From: Patescibacteria group bacterium
GTDB taxonomy: Bacteria > Patescibacteriota > Patescibacteriia > JAHIZJ01
Length of the DNA stretch: 64,000 nt
Assembly: GCA_041661625.1 (NCBI GenBank)
Contig: JBAZUB010000001.1
Coordinates: 558,001 to 622,000 of the forward strand
Direction of reading: 5' to 3'
The notes under the pieces were generated by a model. The model saw only the letters and a list, made by a program, of their open reading frames with translations, searched no databases and was not told the origin of the DNA. Position numbers and translations under genes: made by a program. Below, one piece after another: positions 42,339 through 50,947 of the stretch (its first letter is position 1; each line of letters begins with the position of its first letter).

Positions 42339-44627
42339 TTAACCGATGCTGCAGGCCGACCAGCCGCAGTTGGGGCAGGTTTTGCAGCCTTCTTTAATCT
42401 CCATCACCGCTTTGCATTCGGGGCATTTGTTCTTGTCCACGATTTCGTTGAGCGCCACTTCCTGTTTTACCATGCTGTTGCCCACCGAATCGTCCCCTTT
42501 CTTTGGGCTGGTAACGGAGCCGATGTTCAGCACCTGGGTCTCGCGGCTACGGTCGCGGTAGATCGTGACGCCCTTGCAACCCAGTTTGAAGGCCAGCATG
42601 TAAACTTTCTCGACATCCTCGATCGTGGCATCGTGGGGAAAGTTAACGGTTTTAGAAACGGCGTTATCGGTGTGTTTTTGGAAAACCGCCTGCATTTTGA
42701 TATGGTCTTCGGGCGTAATATCGTGAGCCGTCACATATACTTTGCGGACTGATTCGGGAATTTCTTTGAAGTGCTGGATCGTGCCTTCCTGGGCAATACG
42801 CCGCATCAACTCCTCACTGTAGAAACCCAGCTCCTTAGCCTTCTTCTCGAAGAATGGATTGACCTCAATCAACTCATCACCGGAATCGAGGATATTTTTT
42901 CGAACGTATGAAATGGCAAATAGCGGTTCAATGCCGGATGAGCAACCGGCAATAATAGATATCGTACCGGTTGGAGCGATGGTGGTGCGTGTAGCATTGC
43001 GCAACTTGCGGCCATCCTTGGCATATACGCTCTGGGCGTACGACGGGAACGTACCGCGCACCTTAGCCAGCTCTTCAGAGGCGGCAGCGGACTCTTCGTT
43101 GATAAATTTCATAATCTTTTCCGACAGCTTAACCGCTTCGCCGCTGTTGTATGGGATATCCAGTTGAATCAATAAATCAGCCAGGCCCATCACGCCCAGG
43201 CCAATCTTCCGGTTGGTTGTGATCATCTCTTCGATCTGGGGGAGCGGCGCCCGATTCATATCGATCACATTGTCCAGAAAGTGAGTAGCCGTGTGCACGA
43301 TATGCCGCAATTTATCCCAATCAATTTCCTGCTGGTCATTGACCACTTTAGCCAGATTGATCGACCCGAGATTGCATGATTCGTTGGGCAATAATGGCTG
43401 TTCGCCGCATGGGTTGGTCGACTCGATCTCACCTAGCTCTGGCGTGGGATTATCAGCATTGATCCGGTCAATAAAGACAATGCCCGGATCGCCGTTCTTC
43501 CAGGCCATGGTCACCATCAGATTGAACACCTGGCGGGCGGACATTTTCTTGGCCGGTAGTTTGTTGCGCGGATTGATCAAGTCGTATTCTTTGTCCTTGT
43601 CAGCCGCCTCCATGAAAGTTTCCGTGACAGCCACCGAAATGTTGAAGTTGTTGAGCTCGCTGTTGTTTTCCTTGCAGGTGATAAAGTCGATAATGTCGGG
43701 GTGATCAACCCGTAATATGCCCATATTGGCGCCGCGCCGGGTGCCGCCCTGCTTGATTACTTCGGTAGCGGCATTGAACACTCGCATAAACGAAATCGGA
43801 CCCGAGGCAACGCCGCCGGTTGATTTGACGATGTCGCCGGCCGGCCGGATGCGGGTAAAGGAAAATCCGGTGCCGCCGCCGCTTTGGTGGATCAGCGCCG
43901 TATTCTTGATCGCGTCAAATATACTGGTCATATCATCTTCGACGGGCAGCACAAAACAGGCCGACAGCTGCTGCAGATCGCGGCCAGCGTTCATCAGGGT
44001 GGGTGAATTGGGCAGAAATTCAAAGTGGCGCAGCATTTCAAAGAATTCCTTGGCGGTTTCTTCGACGTTCACATCCTGATGGTACAGCGTCTTGTAGAGA
44101 TTATCAGCGTAGGCGATATTATTAGCCACGCGTTTAAACATTTCTTCCGGTGTTTCGGTGACGCGGCCGTTTTCGTCCCGCCGGAGATAGCGCTTTTGTA
44201 GCACCACCATGGCATTCGGCGTTGACTCCACCTCGCCCCGGTACTCTTTCAGCATGTGATTTGCTTCGCGGATTTCCTTATGCTTTTGGCGGTAGATGAT
44301 ATAGGCCTTGGCCACCTGAACCAGCTTGGCCCGAATCAACACCTCCTCAACAATGTCCTGAACGCCTTCGACGGTCGGGTTTTCGTTCTCAGGCATGCGT
44401 TCAGCCAGTATCGTTACTACCTCTTCGGCCAAGCGGCGGGCCAGCGCCTTGTTGGGCTGGCGCAATTCGACCATGGCTTTGAATATCGCGTTGGAAATCT
44501 TCGTCTGGTCGAACGGTGCCAGCGTACCGTCGCGCTTAAGAATCTGCATCGGCGGCTGTTTGAAACGCTTCCAGGGCAGCTTTAGCTTTGATACGAGCGG
44601 ACTGGGTTGGGTAGACGTTGAGGCCAT
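42339..44627 (-). CDS. adenosylcobalamin-dependent ribonucleotide reductase (class II)
   Basis: 762 residues. Reduces ribonucleotides to deoxyribonucleotides without oxygen. An N-terminal ATP-cone (about 27-115; ILKRDGTLAPFDQTKISNAI) comes first. Catalytic barrel motifs are QLSACFVLPVEDD, GGTGFSFTRIRPAGDIV, GGTRRGANMGIL and NPCGEQPLLPNESCNLGSINL, with the radical and shuttle cysteines in place. The C-terminal zinc-ribbon-like tail (KCPECKAVMEI...CKTCPNCGWSACSIG) is typical of NrdJ. No intein is present. It follows nrdR and precedes cobO. Confidence 0.95.
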   Translation of the reverse strand: MASTSTQPSPLVSKLKLPWKRFKQPPMQILKRDGTLAPFDQTKISNAIFKAMVELRQPNKALARRLAEEVVTILAERMPENENPTVEGVQDIVEEVLIRAKLVQVAKAYIIYRQKHKEIREANHMLKEYRGEVESTPNAMVVLQKRYLRRDENGRVTETPEEMFKRVANNIAYADNLYKTLYHQDVNVEETAKEFFEMLRHFEFLPNSPTLMNAGRDLQQLSACFVLPVEDDMTSIFDAIKNTALIHQSGGGTGFSFTRIRPAGDIVKSTGGVASGPISFMRVFNAATEVIKQGGTRRGANMGILRVDHPDIIDFITCKENNSELNNFNISVAVTETFMEAADKDKEYDLINPRNKLPAKKMSARQVFNLMVTMAWKNGDPGIVFIDRINADNPTPELGEIESTNPCGEQPLLPNESCNLGSINLAKVVNDQQEIDWDKLRHIVHTATHFLDNVIDMNRAPLPQIEEMITTNRKIGLGVMGLADLLIQLDIPYNSGEAVKLSEKIMKFINEESAAASEELAKVRGTFPSYAQSVYAKDGRKLRNATRTTIAPTGTISIIAGCSSGIEPLFAISYVRKNILDSGDELIEVNPFFEKKAKELGFYSEELMRRIAQEGTIQHFKEIPESVRKVYVTAHDITPEDHIKMQAVFQKHTDNAVSKTVNFPHDATIEDVEKVYMLAFKLGCKGVTIYRDRSRETQVLNIGSVTSPKKGDDSVGNSMVKQEVALNEIVDKNKCPECKAVMEIKEGCKTCPNCGWSACSIG

Positions 44628-44652
44628 GTTGGTATTTTGGATATCTGGTTAT

Positions 44653-45105
44653 TTATTCGACTTTTTTTATCTTGTTAATCTCACTGTGGAAGCTCTGCAG
44701 GTCGTCAAAAGACTTGTAGACCGAGGCAAACCGGATATAAGCCACTGAATCAAAGTCGCGCAGCTGGTCCATCACGATCTGGCCGATGGTTTGGCTGGAA
44801 ATTTCATTGCCATTCTGCTTCTGAATCTCGACTTCGATCGTGGCCACCAATTTTTGGAAGTTTTCTTCAGTCACGGAGCGTTTTTCCAGCGCCCGCCGCA
44901 AGCCCGCTTCCAGTTTGGAACGCCGATAAGCCTCCCGACTGCCGTCTTTTTTGATAACCAAAAGATCGAGCAGCTCAATCTGTTCGTGGGTGGAGAAACG
45001 AAATCGACATTTGATGCATTCCCGGCGGCGGCGAATCGCCATATCATTGTTAACGGCGCGGGAATCGATCACTTTTGTTTCGGAGTGGCACAGTGGGCAG
45101 ATCAT
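44653..45105 (-). CDS. transcriptional repressor NrdR
   Basis: 150 residues, the typical length. Zinc ribbon MICPLCHSETKV...CIKCRFRFSTHE (1-45) followed by an ATP-cone (about 48-138; VIKKDGSREAYRRSKLEAGL). NrdR senses ATP/dATP and represses ribonucleotide reductase genes. It is the first gene of the row nrdR-nrdJ-cobO-DUF4430-DUF6580, so it likely controls itself, the reductase and B12 salvage together. Confidence 0.95.
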   Translation of the reverse strand: MICPLCHSETKVIDSRAVNNDMAIRRRRECIKCRFRFSTHEQIELLDLLVIKKDGSREAYRRSKLEAGLRRALEKRSVTEENFQKLVATIEVEIQKQNGNEISSQTIGQIVMDQLRDFDSVAYIRFASVYKSFDDLQSFHSEINKIKKVE

Positions 45106-45196
45106 ACGACGTGTTTGGGTCGTAAAAAGTTATATTTTTCGTGGCTGACCAAGGGGCAAAAAAAACCGCCTGCTTCGGGACCGATGATCGATCAAA

Positions 45197-45231
45197 TACC
45201 ATATCTAGTGGCAGCAAGTGAAGTATATCAC
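45197..45231. promoter_or_regulatory. candidate NrdR box pair
   Basis: Two AT-rich inverted repeats upstream of nrdR: TACCATATCTAGTG (45197-45210) and GTGAAGTATATCAC (45218-45231). Each resembles half-matches to the NrdR box ACACTATATATAGTGT. Their centres are 21 bp apart, two helical turns, shorter than the usual three. A weak assignment. Confidence 0.35.
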
Positions 45232-45379
45232 AAGCGAAAGCGTCGTCAAAAAAATCATTTTCTCGAGTTTTGCTTTATATTTCATCAATAATCTTCCTTT
45301 GGCCACGCATTGTTCTCCAGGTGTGGATAACAATTGCGCTGCCATACGTTTTTTTTCACAAACGCGCAAGTAGCCAATT

Positions 45380-45406
45380 AAAAAATCTCGATGCATTTGA
45401 TCGAGA
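45380..45406 (-). terminator. intrinsic terminator of the DsbA-like gene
   Basis: Stem TCTCGAT/ATCGAGA with a 7-base loop, followed on the minus strand by TTTTTT. The rest of 45106-45430 holds no gene; a run of eight T after a short GC stem near 45160 (minus strand) may be an attenuator in the nrdR leader. Confidence 0.85.
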
Positions 45407-45430
45407 ACAAACGGTGGACTATGAAATCGT

Positions 45431-46177
45431 TTAGTTCTTAGCCAAAATGTAATCAATCGCCTGGCGTAACACCGAGTCAGGCAATACGCCGGACAACTGA
45501 TAGCCATTGATGAAGAATGTCGGCGTGCCCGGTAACCCGGCCTCCAACCCGACCTGAAAATCCGCCGCCACCCGCGCTGCCATCCGCCCTGAATCCAGAC
45601 AGGAATCGAAACGTACCGGCTCTAACCCAACTTGAATGGCGTATTCCTTCAAGTCAGCGATGGCGAGATGTTCTTGGTTTTGGTACATTTTGTCATGCAA
45701 TGCCCAGAACATGGCATTGGACTGGTCAAAAGCACACCGCCCGGCTTCGGCCGCTTTTTCGGCCTCGGGATGGATGTCGCTAACCGGAAAATCCCGGAAT
45801 TCGAAGTAGATCCGGTCGCCATAATCGGCTTGAATCCGGCGGATGATCTGATACATCTGCCGGCAGTAGGGGCACTGGAAATCGCCAAACTCGACCACCT
45901 TTACTTTAGCCGCCGGTGAACCGGTACTGGGCGCATCAGCCACGATATAGTTCGTGCTCGATTCTTCCACCAGACTTGACGGCCGGGTATTGGTGTTGGA
46001 AGAATTGTCTATCTCATTTTGCATGAATATAATGACCTGCCAAGCTAGTATGCCGATTAGTGCGATGACAATAACCAACAATACTATAAACGCCACCCCC
46101 CAGCCGGAAGCATACCAGTGGACGGGTTGGGGATTTGATTGTGGTGATTTGGGTTTTGGTGCGGATAACGTTGGCAT
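45431..46177 (-). CDS. DsbA/thioredoxin-fold membrane-anchored oxidoreductase
   Basis: 248 residues. Pro/Ser-rich cytoplasmic N-terminus, one membrane helix (about 27-52), then a DsbA-like thioredoxin fold with active site FGDFQCPYCRQMY (near 93-105) and a cis-proline region GTPTFFINGYQL (near 220). It would form or rearrange disulfides outside the membrane, useful for the many Cys-rich secreted proteins in this window. It has its own terminator. Confidence 0.9.
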   Translation of the reverse strand: MPTLSAPKPKSPQSNPQPVHWYASGWGVAFIVLLVIVIALIGILAWQVIIFMQNEIDNSSNTNTRPSSLVEESSTNYIVADAPSTGSPAAKVKVVEFGDFQCPYCRQMYQIIRRIQADYGDRIYFEFRDFPVSDIHPEAEKAAEAGRCAFDQSNAMFWALHDKMYQNQEHLAIADLKEYAIQVGLEPVRFDSCLDSGRMAARVAADFQVGLEAGLPGTPTFFINGYQLSGVLPDSVLRQAIDYILAKN

Positions 46178-46740
46178 GGGTTTAATGTGATTGCCCGTAT
46201 ATTATAGCCCGAGCATTGGAAAATTGCCACCTGGCTGGCTAGTATTTATCAACTCCGTAGGCGAGGATGATCCCGCCCGCTACGCCTGAGCGAAGCGATG
46301 GCGGGCAGGCATCCTCGCCTACGTTTTGTTCTTAAATATTCCTTGCATTAAAATGTACGCCAAAAAGCCGGCTCAAATTTTGACCCGGTTATACAACTTG
46401 ATTCTTCCTCCCTGGCCGACGGAGCCACACGGGATTATGCCAACTGTGCTTTGTGACCGCTGGGGAGAGAGCCGCCAGCCCTTTTTTAGGGGACAACTTG
46501 TTGAGAAACAAGCTGCGTTCATCTCGTACAGTCAGATCCGCGTGTCCCGCATCTGGCGTTAGCCATGGTGCAGGGATAGACACTCCGCCGGCTAGGAGGG
46601 AAGATACTTATTATTATCATACAACCTTTTTCTGAAATTTCCATAGGTTATGAAAATCTCAGAAAGAGCCCCGTCCGCCATCGCTCCGAAGAGTTTGGCC
46701 GACGGGGATTGACGCAATGCCGCTTGCGCCGGATGAAGCT
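46178..46740. other. boundary spacer between host genes and accessory region
   Basis: No supported gene. 46256-46323 is a long imperfect palindrome (CGTAGGCGAGGAT/ATCCTCGCCTACG arms around CCCGCC...GGCGGG). 46638-46670 is a hairpin of the CTGAGAT...TTTCAG type, and 46676-46720 a CCCCGTCGGCC/GGACGGGG hairpin: together the last copy of the double-hairpin module. A short stem AACTTGTTGAGAAACAAG is at 46485-46510. Confidence 0.5.
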
Positions 46741-47268
46741 CTACTCGCCCATAAATCGGGCCGTTCGTTCCTCCAGCCGTGCTCGCACGATTGCTCGCGC
46801 TACTCGGTACCGCTGGATCGCCGGCTTCAGGCCAAGCCAGAAGCCAAGCAACCAGGCAATACCCTGGCAGACCAGCGAAACCTGGAGGATCATATCCGCC
46901 ACAATACCGACGCAGTAGCAGATGAACCCTCCCAGGACGAACAGAAAGACCGAGAGAACGACGGTGGGCAGCCGTCCGAACTTGAGACCAGGAATCTGGG
47001 TAATCAGTCGACCGATGCCAGCCGCGACCCAGAAGGCGAACAGGAGGAAAAAGTAGTACGCCCCCGCCACATGTCGGCTGATCAGGCCATGGCGAGACAA
47101 GATGCCCGCCAGAACCCCTAGCGCCATCAGAATGAAGAACCACCCGCCCCGATGCAACCATTGCATTGCCGCCTCGGGTTGGTTCCGACGGATATGCATG
47201 TTCGCCGTGAAGAAAGATGCGCCGGTGAAAATTCCGAACGCCAGCATCATCAGGAACAGACCATCCAT
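46741..47268 (-). CDS. membrane protein, function unknown
   Basis: 175 residues from ATG 47268, selected by the strong SD site GGGGGA. Five hydrophobic segments (about 3-22, 42-62, 70-92, 102-125, 130-150), then a basic helical tail with RYRVARAIVRARLEERTARF. Last gene of the long minus-strand series. No family recognised. Confidence 0.65.
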   Translation of the reverse strand: MDGLFLMMLAFGIFTGASFFTANMHIRRNQPEAAMQWLHRGGWFFILMALGVLAGILSRHGLISRHVAGAYYFFLLFAFWVAAGIGRLITQIPGLKFGRLPTVVLSVFLFVLGGFICYCVGIVADMILQVSLVCQGIAWLLGFWLGLKPAIQRYRVARAIVRARLEERTARFMGE

Positions 47269-47278
47269 GAGATCCCCC

Positions 47279-47812
47279 TTAGTTCGGAAAGTTGACTTCC
47301 GTTCGAGACGCCTGATCGGCGGCATCGAGCCCCCGATTGACCAAGTTGACGTACCGACGCAACAGCCGCAGCCGAGCATCGATCGAAATACCATCCATGT
47401 TGATGGTCTTGAACTCCTCGAGTCGGCTAAAGCGCGAGCAGAACTGGGCGCGCGCCTCCCGACTGACCATGACGGGAGTAACGGGGATCAGATCACCCAC
47501 GAACTCGTACTCCGTCAGCATCGACTCGAGATAGCCGATGCAGACATTGGCTGTGAGCGCGTCAATCAACTTCGTCTTCCCGATCTGCCCCTGCGCCAAC
47601 GTCGAATCGAACCCGGCGTAGAGAGAGGTGGGCGGCCACTCACAATCCGAGCTGACCGTAGGCGACTCGACGATCGAGCTGGCGTGAACCGTCGTGGCTG
47701 GGGTGTGAACCGGAAACACCACCCGCAGACCCACGCAAAATACCAATCCTATCAACGAAAGGGCGACAATAGCGCCCGCCCACTGCCTGTTTGTGATACC
47801 GTTATCCGACAC
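47279..47812 (-). CDS. single-pass membrane protein, function unknown
   Basis: 177 residues, GTG start with SD GGGAGGT. One membrane helix (about 12-32), then an extracytoplasmic helical region with three cysteines. The last 60 residues have a charged helical pattern (RAQFCSRFSRLEEF, DARLRLLRRYVNLVNRGL) that is similar in style to the proteins at 48454 and 48981, which also end in helical domains. Ten bases separate it from the next gene. Confidence 0.65.
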   Translation of the reverse strand: MSDNGITNRQWAGAIVALSLIGLVFCVGLRVVFPVHTPATTVHASSIVESPTVSSDCEWPPTSLYAGFDSTLAQGQIGKTKLIDALTANVCIGYLESMLTEYEFVGDLIPVTPVMVSREARAQFCSRFSRLEEFKTINMDGISIDARLRLLRRYVNLVNRGLDAADQASRTEVNFPN

Positions 47813-48102
47813 TTCCTACCTCCCGCTGGATTCGATCCAGCCTTGTTCTGCCTGTGTGCATTCTCCGAACCGATTCACATCCCAGCAGTTGAGAGATGTA
47901 TCGGCGCGGAGAATATTGAAATGAACGTCCTTCCTTCTTCCTTATTACTTCTTCCTTGCTTTATTCCTCCTTCTGAGACTATCACTTTTGTGACAATCTC
48001 GGAAAGAGGCCCAGCACTGGAAGTCTCGAGAGACGACTGGTGCTGGGATAGCGAAGGTTTTTGTTGCTAGGAGATGATGGTTAACCTACAACCATTTTGA
48101 CG
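47813..48102 (-). other. spacer with double-hairpin module
   Basis: Minus-strand order: hairpin CCCAGCAC/GTGCTGGG (48010-48047), CCTCTTTC, then hairpin GAGATTGTCAC-AAAA-GTGATAGTCTC (about 47975-48002), then an A/G-rich tract and the SD site of the next gene. A GATTCGATCC/GGCTGGATCG-type stem lies near 47825. Confidence 0.6.
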
Positions 48103-48402
48103 TTACGGACAGGGCCGATTGGACCGCGCGCCCATGGACAGGTTGGCAACCATGGCCGCCAGCATCATGCGCATCGACTGCGTTGTAGCGTCGTCCAACT
48201 CACCGACCCCTGACCTGCCCGTCCTGAAGAAACCGCCGCCGAGGGCCGCGGCGAATGCCTCGGGCGTTTGCTCCCGAAGTGCTGTCTCGACACGCCGGAA
48301 AGAACACTCGTTGATGTCAATGATCCCAGGATGACCTGCTGTCAGACCAGCATGGATCTCGTTGAGCATCTCGCGTAGTACCCGAATAAAGAGCGTATCC
48401 AC
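48103..48402 (-). CDS. hypothetical protein
   Basis: 99 residues, GTG start with SD AGGAGG. Mostly helical, soluble, with no signal peptide. C-terminal half contains a GGGFFRTGRSGVGEL loop and a Met-rich helix MRMMLAAMVANLSM. One of the few proteins in this region that is neither membrane nor secreted. Not recognised. Confidence 0.6.
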   Translation of the reverse strand: MDTLFIRVLREMLNEIHAGLTAGHPGIIDINECSFRRVETALREQTPEAFAAALGGGFFRTGRSGVGELDDATTQSMRMMLAAMVANLSMGARSNRPCP

Positions 48403-48453
48403 GTTTCCTCCTGTTTGTTTCGACCTGCCGGTCTGTTGACCAGTGCTCTGCCG

Positions 48454-48954
48454 TTACTTGCGGGTAGCCTGGCCGAGTCCGCGCTCGAGCACGGTGGCAT
48501 ACTTGGCACCCATCAGTGCCAGCAGGTACTGATCCTTGCCGTTGCCGGCGTTCTGCTCATCCGTGATGAAGCTTAGAAACTCGCGATACCGCGGCCCGAA
48601 GGTGGCTCTGGCCAATTCTGCCAGACCGATGTAGTCCGGCGGCACCACGTGGCCGGCCTGTTCGATGGTATCGATCGCCTCGAGCAAGTATTGTCCGCTC
48701 CAGCTGTAGATCCCGGTGGCGATGTACTTGCCACCCGGACCGTCCTGCCTGGCTCCCTTGAGAGCGAGTAGACTGTCGTAGTCGGCTAGACAACGTTTCA
48801 CCTTGGCCTCGACGACCGGGTAACCGTAGGTGGCCGTGTCGGCCGCCACGATCTGGGGCTGTTCGGCTTGCTGATTGGGCTCCCGATGCTTGATGCAGCC
48901 ACCGAGAACGATAGCCAACCCAAGCGCCAGCACGTGAACAACACGAAACTTCAT
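48454..48954 (-). CDS. lipoprotein, function unknown
   Basis: 166 residues from ATG 48954 (SD GAAGGAGG). Signal peptide ends in the lipobox LGGC (Cys about 20), so the protein should be lipid-anchored. The mature part is helical with charged segments and no recognised domain. Confidence 0.7.
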   Translation of the reverse strand: MKFRVVHVLALGLAIVLGGCIKHREPNQQAEQPQIVAADTATYGYPVVEAKVKRCLADYDSLLALKGARQDGPGGKYIATGIYSWSGQYLLEAIDTIEQAGHVVPPDYIGLAELARATFGPRYREFLSFITDEQNAGNGKDQYLLALMGAKYATVLERGLGQATRK

Positions 48955-48980
48955 AACCCTTCCTCCTTCTTTTCCGTTCG

Positions 48981-49454
48981 TTACCTGGTATGGTGTGTCG
49001 ACACCGGCTGGAATTCGACATTCTTGTCGACCGGCCGTGCCAACATTCTCGTACACTGGCGATAGACCTCTTCGAGATTGCGTCGATCACTGCCGACGCG
49101 CGTCTCGACGTAGAGTGCGTCCAATCGCCTGATGAGACCGGCCACGATTGACGCCTGATCCTTCGGGTCGTTGCCGACCTCGACGATGTTAAGCATCGAC
49201 TTGGCCGCCGCCATGCACTCATCGATCCGATGGCCGCGCGAAGCTTCCGCTTGCACAGGCGCGGTACCATCGAGATGAGCTAACGCATTGTCGAACTCCG
49301 CCTGGCGATCAAAGAACTCGTTCGAGATGGTGATCACCCGCGCCGGAGCCGGTTCATCCCGACTCACCGGAGGCATCTTGGCGCCGTAATGGTTAATCAT
49401 TGCGGCGCACAACAGAATCAGTACCGCTCCCACCAACAACTCTCGCCACCTCAT
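48981..49454 (-). CDS. membrane-anchored helical protein, function unknown
   Basis: 157 residues with SD AAGGAGG. One N-terminal helix (about 5-22) anchors a helical, charged domain with cysteines at IDECMA and YRQCTR. It precedes the lipoprotein gene by 26 bases. Not recognised. Confidence 0.65.
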   Translation of the reverse strand: MRWRELLVGAVLILLCAAMINHYGAKMPPVSRDEPAPARVITISNEFFDRQAEFDNALAHLDGTAPVQAEASRGHRIDECMAAAKSMLNIVEVGNDPKDQASIVAGLIRRLDALYVETRVGSDRRNLEEVYRQCTRMLARPVDKNVEFQPVSTHHTR

Positions 49455-49484
49455 ACATTCCTCCTTGTCCGTTCGAACCGACCC

Positions 49485-49673
49485 TTACACCGAGATTACC
49501 CGGTCCTGCTTGCGCCAGATGTAATCCGGCACCAGCTGATCCCGATACAATCCCAACTGGCGCTGCCACTCACGCAGCAGCTTTTCCCGTTCCATCTGCT
49601 GTTGCCAACAGAGAACTTCTAGTCCACCGACCACGAGCAGCAGAATCACCAGCCAAGATAACAGTTTCTTCAT
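49485..49673 (-). CDS. small single-pass membrane protein
   Basis: 62 residues from ATG 49673 (SD AGGGAGG). Hydrophobic residues 5-20, then a charged helix with CWQQQMEREKLLREWQRQL, likely a coiled coil. Layout recalls small division or phage accessory membrane proteins, but no family is recognised. Confidence 0.6.
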   Translation of the reverse strand: MKKLLSWLVILLLVVGGLEVLCWQQQMEREKLLREWQRQLGLYRDQLVPDYIWRKQDRVISV

Positions 49674-50088
49674 GCTTACCTCCCTGATGAAGCTACGGGT
49701 TCTTCCGTATCGATCCGCATTCGATGGTTCAAATGCCAATTGATACGGAAGAAATGGCTCATATGACCAGCGTCGCAGTTTTGCCACCGCCTAAGGCGGG
49801 GTCCCCGCCTGCCTATACCTGACAGAAAGTCTGGCGGGCAGGCCGCTTTCCTTTGAATATGTATATATTCGGTAGCGGGAAAAAGCTGCTCTATGTGTAT
49901 TATTCTTTTTTGTTATTTCTTAATTGTTACTTGTTGCTTGGTTGCTCTCCTTCTGAGACTATCACCAATGTGACAATCTCGGAAAGATCTCCGAATCATC
50001 TGCTCGCGCAAACGACTCGGAGTTGGGGAGACCTGTCCACCGAAGCTTCGAAGGAGCGTAGGCGGATTCCGCGTTCTCCCAGAAAACG
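49674..50088 (-). other. spacer with three kinds of hairpin
   Basis: Double-hairpin module at 49950-50030 (CTCCGAGTCGTTTGC arm, CTTTC, GAGATTGTCAC/GTGATAGTCTC). An AT-rich tract at 49855-49935. A GTAGGCGGG-family element (CCGCC...GGCGGG) at 49793-49841. A 12-bp stem TTCTTCCGTATC/GATACGGAAGAA at about 49701-49753 next to the downstream gene. No coding frame is supported. Confidence 0.6.
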
Positions 50089-50328
50089 CTACGACTGCTG
50101 AAGACTCCGCCGCTGGGCCCGGTACAGCACCGCACCGCCCCAGATCACCCCGCCGATGCCGGCCGTGATCACGCCCGCCTTGGGACCGCTGAGCAGGACG
50201 CCCAGCACGGCGGCGGCGATCAGGACGATCCCCGCAGCCGTATTGAAGCCGAGCGACGCGCGCCGGTGAGCCGGACGATTGCACCGCGAACGACCGAAGG
50301 CACCCCTACCACTGCTACGCCTCTTCAT
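50089..50328 (-). CDS. small basic membrane protein
   Basis: 79 residues from ATG 50328, chosen because GAGGAGG lies nine bases upstream. A basic N-terminus (MKRRSSGRGAFGRSRCNR) is followed by two short hydrophobic Gly/Ala-rich segments (about 30-65). Its start overlaps the preceding gene by 14 bases. Not recognised. Confidence 0.55.
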   Translation of the reverse strand: MKRRSSGRGAFGRSRCNRPAHRRASLGFNTAAGIVLIAAAVLGVLLSGPKAGVITAGIGGVIWGGAVLYRAQRRSLQQS

Positions 50329-50782
50329 CGGACCTGTCCTCCTCATTGGTTCTGGGCTCTAAGTTATCCTCGACATGAACACTGCGTACGGCACAGGACT
50401 CGCGGTAGTGCTGACTGATCTCACGTAGACGATCACCGAACTGGGATCCAGCTCGGTGCAGATCACCAGCCATTCTCTGGCTGCCAGATGGCTTGCGTGG
50501 CCGGCGCTGTTGGCGTGACCCATCGCGCTGGTCAGCTTGGCCGGCTGGTGGCTGTTGGACGGGCTTACCGGCCAGGGCACGGAAGAACCGGGCTCGTGAC
50601 AGCATTAACCCGACTAAAAGACCGCCCATGGTGACCGACGCCCAGGTTGTTTTCCAGAGCGGCGTCGCGCTCATAATGAGACAGTAACCCACCACGCCGA
50701 GCACCTTCCAGCGTCGGCGGATTCGGCTGGTCAAACCCAGCCAGACGCCCACCATCAGACACACTAGCACACCCAGCCACAT
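50315..50782 (-). CDS. membrane protein with polar tail, function unknown
   Basis: 155 residues from ATG 50782 (SD GAGGAGG). Three hydrophobic segments (about 2-18, 28-44, 50-66) then a Gln/Arg/Pro-rich linker and an acidic end. The tail probably faces the cytoplasm. Not recognised. Confidence 0.6.
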   Translation of the reverse strand: MWLGVLVCLMVGVWLGLTSRIRRRWKVLGVVGYCLIMSATPLWKTTWASVTMGGLLVGLMLSRARFFRALAGKPVQQPPAGQADQRDGSRQQRRPRKPSGSQRMAGDLHRAGSQFGDRLREISQHYRESCAVRSVHVEDNLEPRTNEEDRSDEEA

Positions 50783-50947
50783 GACTACCTCCTCGTCGAT
50801 TGCGTTCTTGCTTCCGACTCTTCGCTTACGAACTGTTCGAGAGCAAAGAAAGGGGGAGAAGCGGCAGAACTTCTCCAACTGAAGTAGAAAGAACAGCTCT
50901 CACATCTGCCTCGAGTCGAATGACTCGAAGTGAGAGTAGCCCGATGG

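Noticed and set aside
45106..45200. Cobalamin riboswitch upstream of nrdR
   Set aside because: The spacer is too short and lacks the B12-box sequence; only a short GC stem with a T run is present.
46389..46583. Open frame of 64 codons on the minus strand
   Set aside because: No SD site, no hydrophobic pattern, and it lies in the hairpin-rich boundary spacer, unlike the true genes next to it.
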